Assembly (NCBI RefSeq): GCF_964656455.1
Contig: NC_135712.1
Span: 66,965,239-67,029,238, forward strand
Source: Halichoerus grypus
Taxonomy: Eukaryota > Chordata > Mammalia > Carnivora > Phocidae
Reading direction: 5' to 3'
Length of the DNA stretch: 64,000 nucleotides
In this document: in pieces, positions 11,270 through 23,319 of the stretch
Position numbering within the stretch: the stretch's first letter is position 1
Layout: the number at the start of each line of letters is the position of its first letter
Position numbers and translations under genes: made by a program
Notes under the pieces: model-generated
Told to the model about the DNA's origin: nothing
Database searches by the model: none
The model's input: the letters and a program-made list of their open reading frames with translations, nothing else

Positions 11270-11400
11270 CTCCTTGTGCATTAGAGACGCGTGACGATCT
11301 GGTCAAAATGCCGGTCCCAGGCCCCACGGGGATTCCTACCGGGCCGGGTACAGCAGGTGATGCTGAGGCAGGGGACCGGGCACCAAACTTTGGGAGACAT
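11270..11400 (-). repeat. Degraded MER5A-like fragment
   Basis: 'caaaatgccggtcccaggccccacgg' and 'gcaggtgatgctgaggcaggggaccgggcaccaaactttggga' keep the order of MER5A segments but are heavily diverged. Confidence 0.45.
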
Positions 11401-13529
11401 GCAGTCATGGGAACGGCTCCATGTGCGACAAAAGGAGGCCTTCACCTCAGCCCGAGCTCATGTGTAGTCAGGTGGTATTGGCTGGCTTCTTGTGAAAACC
11501 GACAGGCGAGGGCCCTGTCAGGAAATCATGGCACCATGTTTTGGAGAGCAGGCCTGCCCTATGACGGTCAGCTCTAACTTGCTACACCCATTCCAGGGGA
11601 GGCTCCCATTCTCTCTACTCAAGTAACCCCTGGACAGCGCATGCGGATGGCAAGGCAGGGTTCCGCGGGTTCCGCAGGGAGGGCAGACTAAGCAAGAAAT
11701 TCCAGGGTGTCTGGGTGGAATGAGACAAGAACACCAAGGCTGTCACATAGGTAAAGCTTGACATGAGCCATAAGACAGGCACATCAGCCACTGGTTTTCT
11801 GAGCAGAGGGAGAGAGAGAGAGAGCACTTTTGGAGCAGGGACAGCTCCTCAGAAGAGGTGGCGCTGGAGATCAACAGAATCCTGACAGCAGATAGAGGAG
11901 AAGAGGCAGGAACTGAGGTGCGGCTTTGGGAGTCAGCCAGGATGCAGTGTGATGTGGATGGATGGAAAGACTCTGAGTCAGAGTTCTGGGTACAATTCCA
12001 AGTGCTTTGTATTTAGCCACGTGACTGTGGCAAGTCACCAGGCCCTGCAGGCTGTTTTTCCTAACGTCGGGAGCATGGCTGGAATGATGGGAGAGGAGGT
12101 TGGGACCATGCTATGGAAGACCTTAGGTGCATTTAATTCAGGGAGAAGCTGGGAGCCATTCCATGTTCTAGAGCAGAGACTCACACTTCTCTTTTTGTAG
12201 CCATGGGCTTGGCAGGGGTGGGGGGAGTAGGGGTGGGGTGGGAAAGGTATCCCTCTTGACCAGTGCCCTCCTGTGAGATTGGCCTGGTTAGCCTAGCACC
12301 TCCCATCTCTCCTTCATTTCCCACTTTGGGGATTCCCTCCAATGAGTGCATAATCCCTGGAAGAGGGTTTTCTCTGGCTTCTGGGAGGACTTACAGCCCC
12401 CTCCCTGCACCCGTTCACAAAATCATGAAATGTGAACTCTAAATAATTTATAAACATGTTAAATAAGACCGCTTCTAGCCTTGATCCCCGGGGAGCTCGC
12501 TGTTAATACTTCTCTCATTTAACATCAGCCTGAGCCAGACATCATTAGGAAGGGAAATCTCCTCTCTCTCTTTTAAAAATCATGTAGCTTAAATGGTTTG
12601 GGATTATTTGCTGCTTTGAATCATTCTTACCACTGCTCCCTCCCATTACGGGGATAATTAAGAATTGACTATGGTTGGCAAAAAGCATTCGACAGCCAAC
12701 TTTTCATTTGGTTTTTCAAGTGCCCCCACCATCTCTGCCCGCCCCCCTAGTTCTCCTTTTCTTGTCCCTGAGGCTTGCAGCCCCAATCCCCTGTGCTCCC
12801 CCCACTCAGGTCTGCTGCCTGTAAACACACTTGGGGCCCCATGGAAACCACACACTGAATGGAGGGAAAGCAGGGAGGCCATTCACTTGCCTCTTATTCC
12901 ACTGCCCCATTTCCTCCAGGCACCTTGCCTGGTGTCCCTTGGGCCTGGAGCCAGAGTGTGTTTGTTCGGCTGCCCTGGTCACCCAGGAATGGGGTGGGCT
13001 CAGATCCCAGGCCTGTCCCGCAGCTGGTCATTCCTTCTTTCAAGAGTCACTCTCTCGGATGGGCTATGGCAGGATTAGAGGCTTCAGGAGGAAGAGCAGG
13101 CCTCTGGTCACAGAAGACACCAGGTGACCTCTGAGACCAGCCAGTCAGGGTGCTGTGGGCTGAAGTGCCACCTGTCTCCGTCTCCCCCACCACAGAGCCT
13201 CCCAATGTCCTGCTGATCAGCCCACCTAACCCTTTGAGGGCAGCCCCAGGACTGGGGTGATCTCTATTTCCCCATCCCCGACCAGAACCACATCTCAGTC
13301 ACCGCATGGGTTTTCTTTCTCTTTCTAGCTCATTGTCACTGATTTCTAGTATTCTAAATTCTTTATGCAGTCTCACTTTAATCTTTCCTGCTGTAGGTTC
13401 AATGAATTATGGGTTGTTCTGGGTTCAGGAAGCTGAGGCCCTACCTCTTTCGTATAATAAATCATCATGGAAACAAAAACAAACCATAAAGACACACATG
13501 TAGTCAAGCTGCCTTGTCGGGGAGACTGA
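11401..13529. other. Unique sequence
   Basis: A short GA run at about 11808-11822 and an AT-richer stretch at 12,420-12,660 ('ctaaataatttataaacatg', 'cattacggggataattaag') stand out. Nothing coding is supported. Confidence 0.55.
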
Positions 13530-13690
13530 GATTGGAATGCAGAGAAGCTTCTGGAGTGGTTGCCAGTGTTCTTTTTCTGCACCTGGGCAGTGGTGTGAGG
13601 CACAGGCCCATCACTAAGACACCTATGTTGTGGTTTTCTGTATTTATTTTATTATATCTCAAAGTTAAAAGGAAAAAATAAATCATCCTA
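13530..13690 (+). repeat. Probable L1ME-type 3' end
   Basis: 'gcttctggagtggttgccagtgttctttttctgcacctgggcagtgg' followed by 'tttctgtatttattttattatatctcaaagttaaaagg' resembles the tail of old L1ME elements. Divergence is high and the family call is tentative. Confidence 0.45.
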
Positions 13691-14723
13691 GTGTTAAAAA
13701 TAGTCAGTCATTTGAGTCATTCTTCAGGCCCCCCTCCCTATGAGCTTTTCTTTGGGGTGAAAAACCCCAACTTGGTTAGCATCCCCCCCAAGGTTCAGAC
13801 CCCCCCCACACACACCAGATGGTTAGCCAAATCCTGTGACATGTGTCTCAGGGGAACCTTTCAGGCGAGGTGCTGCTGGCCCACTGAAAAGAACAGAGAG
13901 CAGGCACTTCCTCAAACTTCCAGAACAGGTTGTACGACTGTTTTGTGCTGGTTCACTAATCAACATGGAGAGATAGGATGTGGCCTGAGACTGCCTTTTC
14001 TGGCAACCTGGTAGTGAGGTGTGAAGGGGGCCCATAGCCCTCACTTACCCTTAAATGTTGGAAGTACTCAAGCTGACCAAAAAGAACCTAAGACTCAGGC
14101 AGTTCATCTCAGCCCAGCATCTAGTAACTGCTCAATAACTGGTGGCTATTATGATTCCGAATCCCATTACCGCCCTGTGAAGAAGGGGAGGGGGTGGCGG
14201 GAACGTGGTACATGAAGGGAAAAGAGAAAGGAGGACAAAGAAGCAAGGGCAGGTCACCCTCAGGGTTTGGCCCTAGAAAGACATTAACTCAGCAGCCTCC
14301 TAAGCGGTCCTGCTATGAAGAGGGGTAAATCAATAAATGGCTGGCAGGGCAGATAGAAGCCACCCTTACCATCCTGCAGTGCTCTGCTTCAGACGGTTTG
14401 CCTGTAATTCTCCAACTAACCTCCCCCCCTCCCTTCTCATTGGCTGCCTCCCCCTAAGTGGCCCCCATAGATTCATTCACATAGGGTCATCCTCCAGGTA
14501 TCGGAAGCTACAAATGTTGGTCCAAGGGCTCAGAGGGGGCGCTCCTCTCTGGTCTGCCTGCCCAACCTCCCCACACCCACAGCGAAGGAAGATGCCCGGC
14601 AAAGTGCTTGGAGAGCCTCCCCCCGTCCCCCCGTCGTGGCCAGGGGACAGGCTCATTGTTCGGAGGGTGTCTGGGTTTGCCACTAAAGTCCTCTTTATCA
14701 GTTGTCAGGTGGGACTGCCAATC
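13691..14723. other. Unique sequence
   Basis: Contains a possible MIR tail ('ctagtaactgctcaataactggtggctatta' near 14,125) and a GGGGGCGCT stretch at 14537-14545 reminiscent of a CTCF core but poorly matched on its left. No gene. Confidence 0.5.
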
Positions 14724-14740
14724 TGTCCATGTCTCTTTAT

Positions 14741-14943
14741 TATTTTTTAAGATCTTATTTATTTGTTTGAGAGAGAGAGAAAGAGAGAGCACAAGTGGGG
14801 GGAGGGGCAGAGGCAGTGGGAGAGGGAGAAGCAGGCTCCCCGCTGAGCAGGGAGCCCGGATGTGGGGCTCAATCCCAGGACCCTGAGATCATGACCTGAG
14901 CTGAAGGCAGACACTTAACCGATTGAGCCACCCAGGCACCCCT
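14741..14943 (-). mobile_element. Can-SINE, full-length form
   Basis: This is an antisense Can-SINE with poly-T/'aagatcttatttatttgtttgagag' at the left and 'gattgagccacccaggcacccc' at the right. A perfect 17-bp target duplication, 'tgtccatgtctctttat', flanks it at 14724-14740 and 14944-14960. The right duplication runs into the hairpin at 14955-14984. Confidence 0.95.
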
Positions 14944-14954
14944 TGTCCATGTCT

Positions 14955-14984
14955 CTTTATGTCCATCTGTGGATGGACATAAAG
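14955..14984. repeat. Perfect 13-bp inverted repeat with 4-base loop
   Basis: CTTTATGTCCATC and its exact reverse complement GATGGACATAAAG are separated by TGTG. The left arm overlaps the end of the SINE's right target duplication, so only this copy of the target sequence carries the palindrome. Confidence 0.9.
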
Positions 14985-16675
14985 ACGGTTTGGGCCCGTC
15001 TTCATCTCTTTGCTCTTTCCCTCTCTGACACTCTTGGGTTCCCCCGCTCCAACCAAGCACACTTGGGGCCCAAAAGCCATGGTAGAATTCTGAAGGCATC
15101 CTAAATGTTTTTCTTTAAAAATAATGACAAAGGAAGCTGCAGAGGAGGAACAAGGAAGGGAGACTTCATTCTAAATTTGCTCAACACAGGAGATTCCCCA
15201 GGGACAAGACTGAAAATGTGAAGGCCTAGAAGAAACACGTAAGGGGAAAAAAATAATCCCCCCCCCCATTTGGTCCCAAGGACTTCTTTGAAACAGATCA
15301 TTTCAAATATATTTCTGGATTCTAAAACTTTTTCAGAATGAATAAAGTGTTGAGGATGGAGTGTTTTTATGTTTCCAAACCGTTTCTAAAAATTATGCAG
15401 TAAGATTTTATGTTAAATGAACTACACCAATCTTTTCATCTGGATATAATGATGCACCTTGTTTGACATTCCTTTCTAAATGACCTCCAGAAAAATCAAT
15501 TGTTCCTGGGAATCCAAATGCATTTCCACTTATAAGTACAGAGGAAAGTGAAATAAATTGCTTGAATCAAGTATGGGAAAAATTTTGTCCTCAGCAGCTC
15601 AAATTGTTGTGAAAGCCCTGGGTCCAAGATTCAGAGGCAGATCCGTGGGCAGGTGGGAAGAGAATGACCACAGCACCCGACTGAGCCACGAAAACATGCC
15701 TCAGCTGCCCGGTGCTGCAGACAGTGGGCATCACTGGGAGGCCTGGGTCTAGGGAAAGCTGGGGGGGTCCCAAGCAAACCCCCCAACATGCTCCAATCTG
15801 CCCCCAACTCTCTTACTGCATGTGACAGACATGGAGCCATACTTGGAAAAACATGGTGCAGATCAAGAGATAAATAAACAGGTGAAAAAGGAGAGCTGCT
15901 TATCTCAATCTAGGCAAATCTTCAGTTTTCAGGACTCTGGGAAGACCATAAAAATGCAGTGCTGGAAAAATCAAGAATGACTCAAGGTGAGGGCTCAGAG
16001 AATCAGGCTGCTTAGAGAAAGTTCTGTGGAGCAAATTGTGTCCAGTGAGATTGGAAGGTCTCCCTCTTCTTTCTTTCCACAATTCCCTTCCTGAAAATAA
16101 GTGCTTTTCTGTTCCTCCCAGCAGCAAGTCCAGAAAACATAATACTGTCCTTTGTCTTGTTCTAAGTGTATTGTGGATGGAGTCTTCTGTTCAAGGTTTT
16201 ACTACTTCTTAAAAAAACGATCATAAGAGAAGAGATGCCAGGCTTCTGAAAGGGCGGGTGCTTTTACCACAGGAAACTTAGAATTATTAGCAAGGATAGA
16301 CTGTAGGAATTTGACATACCCAACAAGCTAATTTTATTTTTTAAAAAAAATCAATTATCTACAACCATTTTGATGTTCAAAACAAAGGAGCATCCGATTT
16401 TGTGTAAATCAGCAAAAGAAAGTTTTATATGTATGTTCATTTTCTATTCTTTGAAAAAACATACCATCTCTTTTGCCTGTGCCTCCCAAATTTCTGAGAA
16501 TATTTACATCCAAAATAAGACTCTCCTGGTGCTCCCCAGAAAGCAGAAGGAGAGGCCGGATGGGGCACTGGGAGGTGAGGCTGACTCCGGACAAAGTGGG
16601 TGTCTGTGTGTGTCGGTCCTCTCCCCCACTCCCCGCCCCACCCCTCCCCTGCAAACGGTGGACAGAAGGGACACA

Positions 16676-16727
<52 letters not shown>

Positions 16728-17329
16728 GGGCATCCACTCAGCCAGGAAAACACTCTCAGCCGAGGTTAACCCCCATAACCCTGCATTCGCTCTGCCCTCT
16801 TCAAAAGAGATTTGGAATTCCTTCCCCAACTTTGCTGCACTTTCCATGAGAATGGGGATGTTTCTGCATAAAACATGAGTGTGGGAGGGCAGGAGCTGCA
16901 GGCCTGGGGGAGCCTGGGGGAGCTGGGGGGAGTGGGCAGGGAGAACAGAGCAGTGGGGGGAGGGAAGGGAGGCTGTTTTCTCAGGCTGCATTTCTTGCAG
17001 GCTCCTTGGAGACCAGAGAAAGGCCGGGAAAGGTCTCAGCTGGGGCCCGGCCGCTCACAGAACCACTGCAAAGTGGGATGCTGAGCGTGACCCGATGGAG
17101 CCCCACCAGCGGGGGTTTGAGGACCTCCAGGAAACTGATGCCATCTGTCTGCACCAAGGAAGAAGAGAGGCTTTGGGCCAGGGGAAAGGCCTGCAGGGGG
17201 AGGGAGGAAGCCCGTGTTAAACGCTGTGGACGGCGGCATGGCCCTCCTGCTAGACCGATGGTTCACAGAGGGAGGGGACAAAGGTTCTATTTCTTTTGGT
17301 TTCATCACAGAATCCAGTGTAGCGCCAGA
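14985..17329. other. Unique sequence with one microsatellite
   Basis: AT-rich unique sequence to about 16,500, then the (CA)22 run, then GC-rich unique DNA with a short 'gcctgggggagcctgggggagct' tandem at 16,902-16,933. The 240-codon open frame at 17006-17728 sits in GC-rich DNA and lacks any recognised domain. Confidence 0.55.
16681..16724 (+). repeat. (CA)n microsatellite
   Basis: Twenty-two uninterrupted CA units, the longest perfect dinucleotide run in the window and probably polymorphic. It creates the C/V- and H/T-repeat open frames seen on both strands here; they are not genes. Confidence 0.97.
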
Positions 17330-17490
17330 CCTTTCCCGTGCTGTTTTGTGAATGACTGCAGGTGGCCAGACAGGATTCCTAAGCTGTTATCAGCACCCCG
17401 GCGAGGAGAATTTAGGGGTCTGCAAGAGGTCTTCTCACCGGCAAACTGGTTATTAGTATTGCTTGAATTAATTTGGCAACGGGCTAAATG
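17330..17490. promoter_or_regulatory. Candidate conserved noncoding element
   Basis: Unique sequence including 'taagctgttatcagcacc' and 'ggttattagtattgcttgaattaatttggc', followed at 17,570-17,700 by a small cluster of CG dinucleotides. May be an enhancer or alternative promoter; weak call. Confidence 0.25.
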
Positions 17491-17977
17491 CCAGCAGCAG
17501 GAGAGAGATGTTAGGGCATTCTGCTCCTCCGGGGAGAGAGGCGTTATTGAAGTCACTGGGGCAGGCCTGTGTGCCCCGCCGTGCGGGGGGGCGCATAGGA
17601 AAGGATCCGAGCGGGGCATCCTGCAAGGGGGCAGCCCGCGGTGGCCGTTCTCAGGGCGGTGGCCCACACTGCAGACGCCCTGTTATTGTTCGCTAGACTA
17701 CGGCTCACCTCTGCAGGCTCCTCCCTAAAGACACTGGGATGGAAACCACCTTAAGCCCTTTCTGGAAAAAAAGGTAGGGTATGAATAGTGGGCTTTGTTT
17801 CGATTTGATTTGGGTTTGTTTTTTGTTTTTGTTTTTTCGTAATTTTGAGAATTTAAGGACACCCTCAGGATGACTGGCCGTGCTCCAGAATGTGGCTACG
17901 GGATTTTTGCAAGTCACTAGTTATTGCAAGGTGGGAAATGATGAGCTCAGCGATAGAACTGCAGTTGGAGAAGGGCC

Positions 17978-18181
17978 CAGTGCTCCGGAACTGTTGGGTC
18001 CTCAAACGCGAACTGCCTCAGCATCACCTGGAGGGCATGGCCAACACAGATTCCTGGTCCCCAACCCCACCTTTCTGACTCAGTGGTCTGGGGGGAGGCC
18101 TGAGCATCTGCGTTCCTACCAAGCACTCAGGTGCTGCTGCTGCTGCTGGTCTGAGGACCAAACGATGAGGACCCCTGTGCT
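17978..18181 (-). repeat. MER5A with internal CTG repeat
   Basis: 'cctcagcatcacctggagggcatgg' to 'gctggtctgaggaccaaacgatgagga' is an antisense MER5A. At 18132-18148 the usual 'gtgatgctgatgctgctgg' region has become a run of GCT/CTG triplets. Confidence 0.78.
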
Positions 18182-20029
18182 ATCTAGAACACCCCTTTAT
18201 TTTATATGTAAGGGACAAGCCTCGGGGCTTTAATGGTAGAACCAGGTACTAACAGCCCCTTTCCCAGAGCCCTTCCCCCCCGTGGAACAGGAGAACGTGA
18301 AGGTGAGCTGAAGGAGAGGAAAAACACCAGACACAGTTAAAATCTAACACGCCCCCTCTCTATCCTCCGTGTGTTCAGGTAGGCCCTACAGAAACAGCAG
18401 CCACGTGGGTCCCACAGGAGGGTCCGAATGGGCAAGTGGGGTGGAAGGGATGGTCCCAAAGCTGGACAGGCAGACCACAGCAGGGGGAAGAAAGGCAGGC
18501 AGGGAGCAAACAGATTGTGAAGAGCAATTAACTGAGAGCAGAGAATCAAGGGGCACCGAGGAAACTTCTGCCAGCCCTGGGGGGCAGAGATTAACAAGCC
18601 CCTTGGCAGTTTGGGAACAGCTCCACCGCATCTAGCTGGGACTTGACCCCGCATCTCAGTTATCTCCCTAAAAGCCTTGGGGTGTGGCCTGGAAAGCTCT
18701 GCTGGGAGAAGAGCCAAAAACCCAATTAATCTGGACCTCAAGTGGGCTCCCACAGTTGTGTGCGGGCCACCACGTCTCAGTCAGCCTCCAGCCTGCCCTT
18801 GGCTGTGAGCTCCGGGAAGCCAGAGATGGGGTCACCTGGTGCAGGGCTGGCAAACGCTGCATAAAAGTTGGATAAAGAAATGGACGCCCTGATGAATGTA
18901 GCCTCCTGCTCCCAGAGAGGTGGGCTCTGCCCTCAGTCTCGTTCCTCAGGAGGAATCACATCTGCTTAAGCTTTCAGCGTCACTCCCAGCCTGGGGCTGG
19001 CCAGCAGCGTTCCTGTTGCTCACTGGCACGGATGGCATGGGCAGAAGCCCCTTCCGCATGCCCCCTCCACATCTCTCTCTCCTTGCTCCCCATGGGGAAA
19101 AAATCTTTTTTGCCTCTGACCAGCACACAGCACACGTTCTGACAGAGTCTGACAGAGTCTGGCCACTACTCGGGGGACTGGCTGGGAATCTGTGACCCTC
19201 TCAGAAGCTTCTCGTGACTGCGCATCCAGTTCCCAGGCTCAGAGCCCTGCCGTTTCCCAGTGTTTCGCAGCGGCCACGCAGAGGCAGCGGGTGGGCCAGA
19301 GGGGGCTGTGTTAGGGCTGCTACTCATGTTGCCAGGCCTCACTGGTATGGAGAAGGGTCCCACGTGCCGAGCTGCACCGTGACTTTCCCCTGTAAGCTGA
19401 CCCTGAAATGGCCCACCAAGACCCCAGGCGGGCGTCCTGGTTTGTGCCGCGTCTCGCATACATATGCGTGTGCCCTCTGTGGGAGCAACAAGGGCCTCTG
19501 TCCTTCTGAGTGACTTCTCTGTCCCTGTTCTACAGTGGATGAGTTTCATGGAACTCCTGGAAATGTCACACAGCCAGGCCTGGCTCTGCTCGCGAGCCTT
19601 GTGTTCCTCTAAGATCAGCCAGCTCAGAACAACAGAATAGTAGGTGAGTACCCAGCTCTGTCTTAGGACCACGACACCGCAAAGCTCAGAGCATGACCAC
19701 AACACTATAGGTTCAAAAGCTGCAGGTCACAGAGGTCTTTATTGCCCCCAAACTCCCCATATAATCAGATTTCTCTCCCCTTATCCTAGGCCCATCAAGC
19801 TTTTCAGAGAAAACTGGCTCGCTGAGGGAGATGGGGCCAGGAAAATGGAAGGTCAAAGGCTCCCAGAGAGTTGCTGGGGAAAACAGTCCATGTAGTTGGG
19901 TGGAGAGCGTGGAGACTCAGGCACAAGGACGATGAGCTGTGGCTCATCTGGGGTGACTAGAGATGCCAGGCGGCACGTGCAGCCACCCCGCACCCCTGCA
20001 GTGTCGATGCCATTCGTTTGGAGCCTGTA
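18182..20029. other. Unique sequence
   Basis: No repeat or gene recognised apart from a small 11-bp tandem ('ctgacagagt' twice) at 19139-19161. Confidence 0.5.
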
Positions 20030-20200
20030 AACCTACCCACCAGAATCAAGCATCATTAGGAGACATAATCTGCTGCAAATGGATCACACGAGGCATTTCA
20101 AAGCCCAGCAGGCGCATTAGGCGATGATTTGCTGGTTGGTGCCACCTGAAGCACTTCTCTGCTCTATCCACAAATTAGAATTTGGCCATAATTTCTCTGC
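20030..20200. promoter_or_regulatory. Candidate conserved noncoding element
   Basis: Unique, moderately AT-rich sequence between two CG-richer unique stretches, with ATTAG/TAATC homeodomain-type cores and a GCAAATGG stretch, and no trace of repeats. This texture is typical of developmental enhancers, but conservation cannot be seen from one genome. Confidence 0.3.
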
Positions 20201-20406
20201 AACATGGGGCTTTCTGTAAGTCCCTCCTCTGTGCTGGGGGCGAGAGAGTCTACCTTCCAGCTGAAGACAAGTTTCAGCAGAGTATATGGGAGGCATAGAG
20301 AAAAAGGGCTGGCACCTTGGTTACTCAAGGAGGAAGGAAGGACACTCCTTAGCCAACTTCTCTACCTGCCCCCCAAAGTCACTGTCAGCAAAAAGGTCCA
20401 AGGGTT

Positions 20407-20409
<3 letters not shown>

Positions 20410-20440
<31 letters not shown>
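20410..20440 (+). repeat. (CA)n microsatellite
   Basis: About fifteen uninterrupted CA units in otherwise unique sequence. Confidence 0.97.
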
Positions 20441-20441
<1 letters not shown>

Positions 20442-21189
20442 ATGCTGTCTCCCACCCACATTATAGGTTCTGAAATATCTCCTCCTTCAGGAAGTCCTCC
20501 TGGATTGATAAAGAGCAAGACCACCATGACCCCACAGAGACTCTGATAAACAAGAAACTCAAGAGCTTTCTTCTCCCCTTGTCTGTTCTTCCTCAGAAAT
20601 AATTTGCCTAGAAGGATGAAACAATCCAAACAAGGCACAGAATCCTTTCAATTGGTTTATTTTTTTATTGGTACATAATAGGATGTCCACCTCACTCTGC
20701 AAGTTTCCCAAGGCAGGGCTCGCCTCCACATCATTCATTCAGTACAGGATCCAGAAAGCTGCAAGCAAGTGCGTGTGCGTATACATGTGCCCGTGTGTGT
20801 GCATTCATACTTGCCCTGGGGACTGAACCCATCCTGGCTTCCACGCCACTTTTGGCTTTTGGGCAAATGTCAGGAAGAAATGGTGATACCCTGCAATGGG
20901 ATTTTCTTTCCCAGACTTCATCCCCCACAAAGGGAAGGCCCTACCCAGGCCCCTGTGAGCCTCACCACAATGTTTCCACTAGGAAGATCTGGAAGTTGGT
21001 GGAGACAGGGGAGGGCTAGAAGTGATTCTCAGGCCAGATTGGGTGGGAATGTAAGCAAGATCACTCCAAGCCCAGAGCCCAGGTGTCTGCATTCCCAGGC
21101 CAGAGATGGCTACACTTCACTTGGCCACACTGGACCCACACCCATGAGGCCAAAGGAGAGAGCATATCAGGAGCAGCATTAACCTGAAC

Positions 21190-21398
21190 CAGCAATTCTC
21201 AATGGGTATAATTTTGTCCCTGGGGCAACATTTGATAATGTCTGGAGATATTTTTGGTTGTCACAAATGAGGGTGCTCCTGGTGGGTAGAACCCAAGGGG
21301 ATGCTGCTAAACATCTTAAAAGGCATAAGACTGTCCCCCCACCCCACCAAGAATTATCCAGCCCCAAAAGTCAATGGCACCACCATTGAGAAAACCCA
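21190..21398 (+). repeat. MER20 (hAT-Charlie DNA transposon relic)
   Basis: A near-complete MER20: 'cagcaattctcaatggg', 'aatgtctggagatatttttggttgtcacaa', 'gggatgctgctaaacatc', 'aagaattatccagccccaaaagtcaatgg' and 'attgagaaaaccc'. Such elements are noncoding and tens of millions of years old. Some MER20 copies have been co-opted as enhancers in placental mammals; nothing here shows that. Confidence 0.88.
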
Positions 21399-23288
21399 CC
21401 CTAACCACACACTGCTGCCCCCGCCACATGCCATGATTTGGGAATCATAAGATCAGAATTCTCAAATGAGTCAGAATCACAGTTCTCCAGCTATGCCTTG
21501 GATTTCAGACAGGCCCCAAAGGATTGGGGTATAATGGGACATGGGGTACAGAGTCATCCCCCCACGATCTCCAGAAAGTTGGAGAAGTTCCCCAAAGGGA
21601 CCTCAGAAGTCATCGTGTCCGAACACATTCACTGTGTGAAACTCATGCAGATATAAGCAAAGACTGTGCAATCCCAAGGGAGCAGAAATCATGACCACTG
21701 ACACATGTGGAATGCTAGAAAGTGGGCATTTGACTGTGGAGTCCAAAGAGACAGCTGAGGGCCTATGTAGGAATATAAGAAATATGACTTCATGCAGCAT
21801 GCGGTGGCCTCCCAGACCTCCTTATTCCCAGAGGCGGTCCACGCTGAAAACATATCCGTAACCAGCAAGAACCACGCTTTAGAGGGGTAGACAGGGAACG
21901 GAGCTCTAACAGAGAGCCCCCGGGCCCCAAGCCCCTGCATCTCCCCAGCCTCGCCGTGTCTCATTTGGCACATTCGAGGTGGAGACCTGCCCCCGTCCCA
22001 GTGCTCAGTGCTGGTAGTGCCGGCAGCGACCTAGCCCTCAGCAGCCCAGCGTCCAGGGAGCAAGGGGAAGAACTGAAGGGCCCTCTCCCCTGGCCCCAGG
22101 GTGGCGGTGTCGCGGTGGGAGGAGACAATGAGCCACGGGGCAGAAAAGAAGAGGGGAACCTCACTCAGCCCTTCAACCAGCAGGGGTTGGGCAGCAAGAG
22201 CACAAGTTGGCCCCAAAGCCTGAAACACCTGTGAGGAGCAGGCTTTTGGGGGTGGCCATTCCTCCACACACCCTTAGACACATCTGTACCCAACCAGGAG
22301 AGGGAATCCGTGAGACAGACTTCTCCTTCCAGGGTTCCCTTAGTCCTTTGAAAAACACTTGCGGCCCCAGGTGCATCACCTCCTTACCCCGGGTTGGCCC
22401 TGCTCCCTAGATTTTCCACCCCACCCAGCTGGCATGAGGTGAGGCAAATTCATGTCTAGTCTCTGAAAATAAAGCTGCAGAGCTAGCCACTGTGACTCAT
22501 GTGGGCATGGCCGGTGAACATGAAAAGGGACATCTGTCCAAGTACTCACCACTAGCAGCTCAGCCGTGGACGCCCAAGAGCCAAACACGGCATAGGCAGG
22601 AGAAGCAATCCTGGCGAAGCCAGCACCATGAGCCCGGCAGCAAGCCCAGGCGAGCAGCCACGCACCTGCTCCTCACCCCCAGCTCTAGCACTCAGGCCCC
22701 TAGCCCCAGCCTGGGGGCAGACCCAGTGTCACAGGCAAGCCCAGCTGCCAGGTCTCGGAAAGGGGCTGGGGGCTTCCTTGGGATGATGAAGGACCAGGGC
22801 TTGAGTCCCTGCTAGTGTTTCTCCGGCCAGGGGACCAAGGCTGCTGCCACTGCTCTCAGAAACATTTGCTGGTAAAAGCAACCCGAGCTTCTGCGCTCAG
22901 GTTAGCAAGACAACATCTCGGTCCTGCCTGGGGGCTCCGGCAGTCCGGTCTGGCCACAGGGAAAGCAGGACACAACGCCGCAGCGCGCCTGAGTGGCTCC
23001 GATTGTCCCTCGCACTGCTGAGCCTGCTCCCAGCACCAGACAAAAGCGCTGGAAACAGCTCGCCGCCCCAGCCGGTGACACACCAATCGCCAGCTCCCAG
23101 GCTGTCCTCCCGGCCACCCCACCGAGGGCAGGCTCTGTCTCCCGAGTTTCTTCAAAGGCGCCGAAGGATGGCTTAGAATGATTTATCCTCATGGAGTAGA
23201 CTGCTCATTCCAGAAATACTCCAACTTTGGCTGGACCAGAGAGCAGTGGTGCAATGCTTACGGGGACAGAGAAAGAGAGACCTGCGAG

Positions 23289-23319
<31 letters not shown>

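Noticed and set aside
14530..14546. Second CTCF site at the GGGGGCGCT stretch
   Set aside because: The right half fits but the left half (CCASY) fails at nearly every position.
16409..16991. Open frames rich in Cys/Val or His/Thr on both strands
   Set aside because: They are translations of the (CA)22 microsatellite; the same applies at 4.3, 20.4 and 23.3 kb.
17006..17728. 240-codon open frame on the plus strand as a gene
   Set aside because: GC-rich sequence without recognised domain, splice context or neighbouring coding signal; listed only as a region to check.
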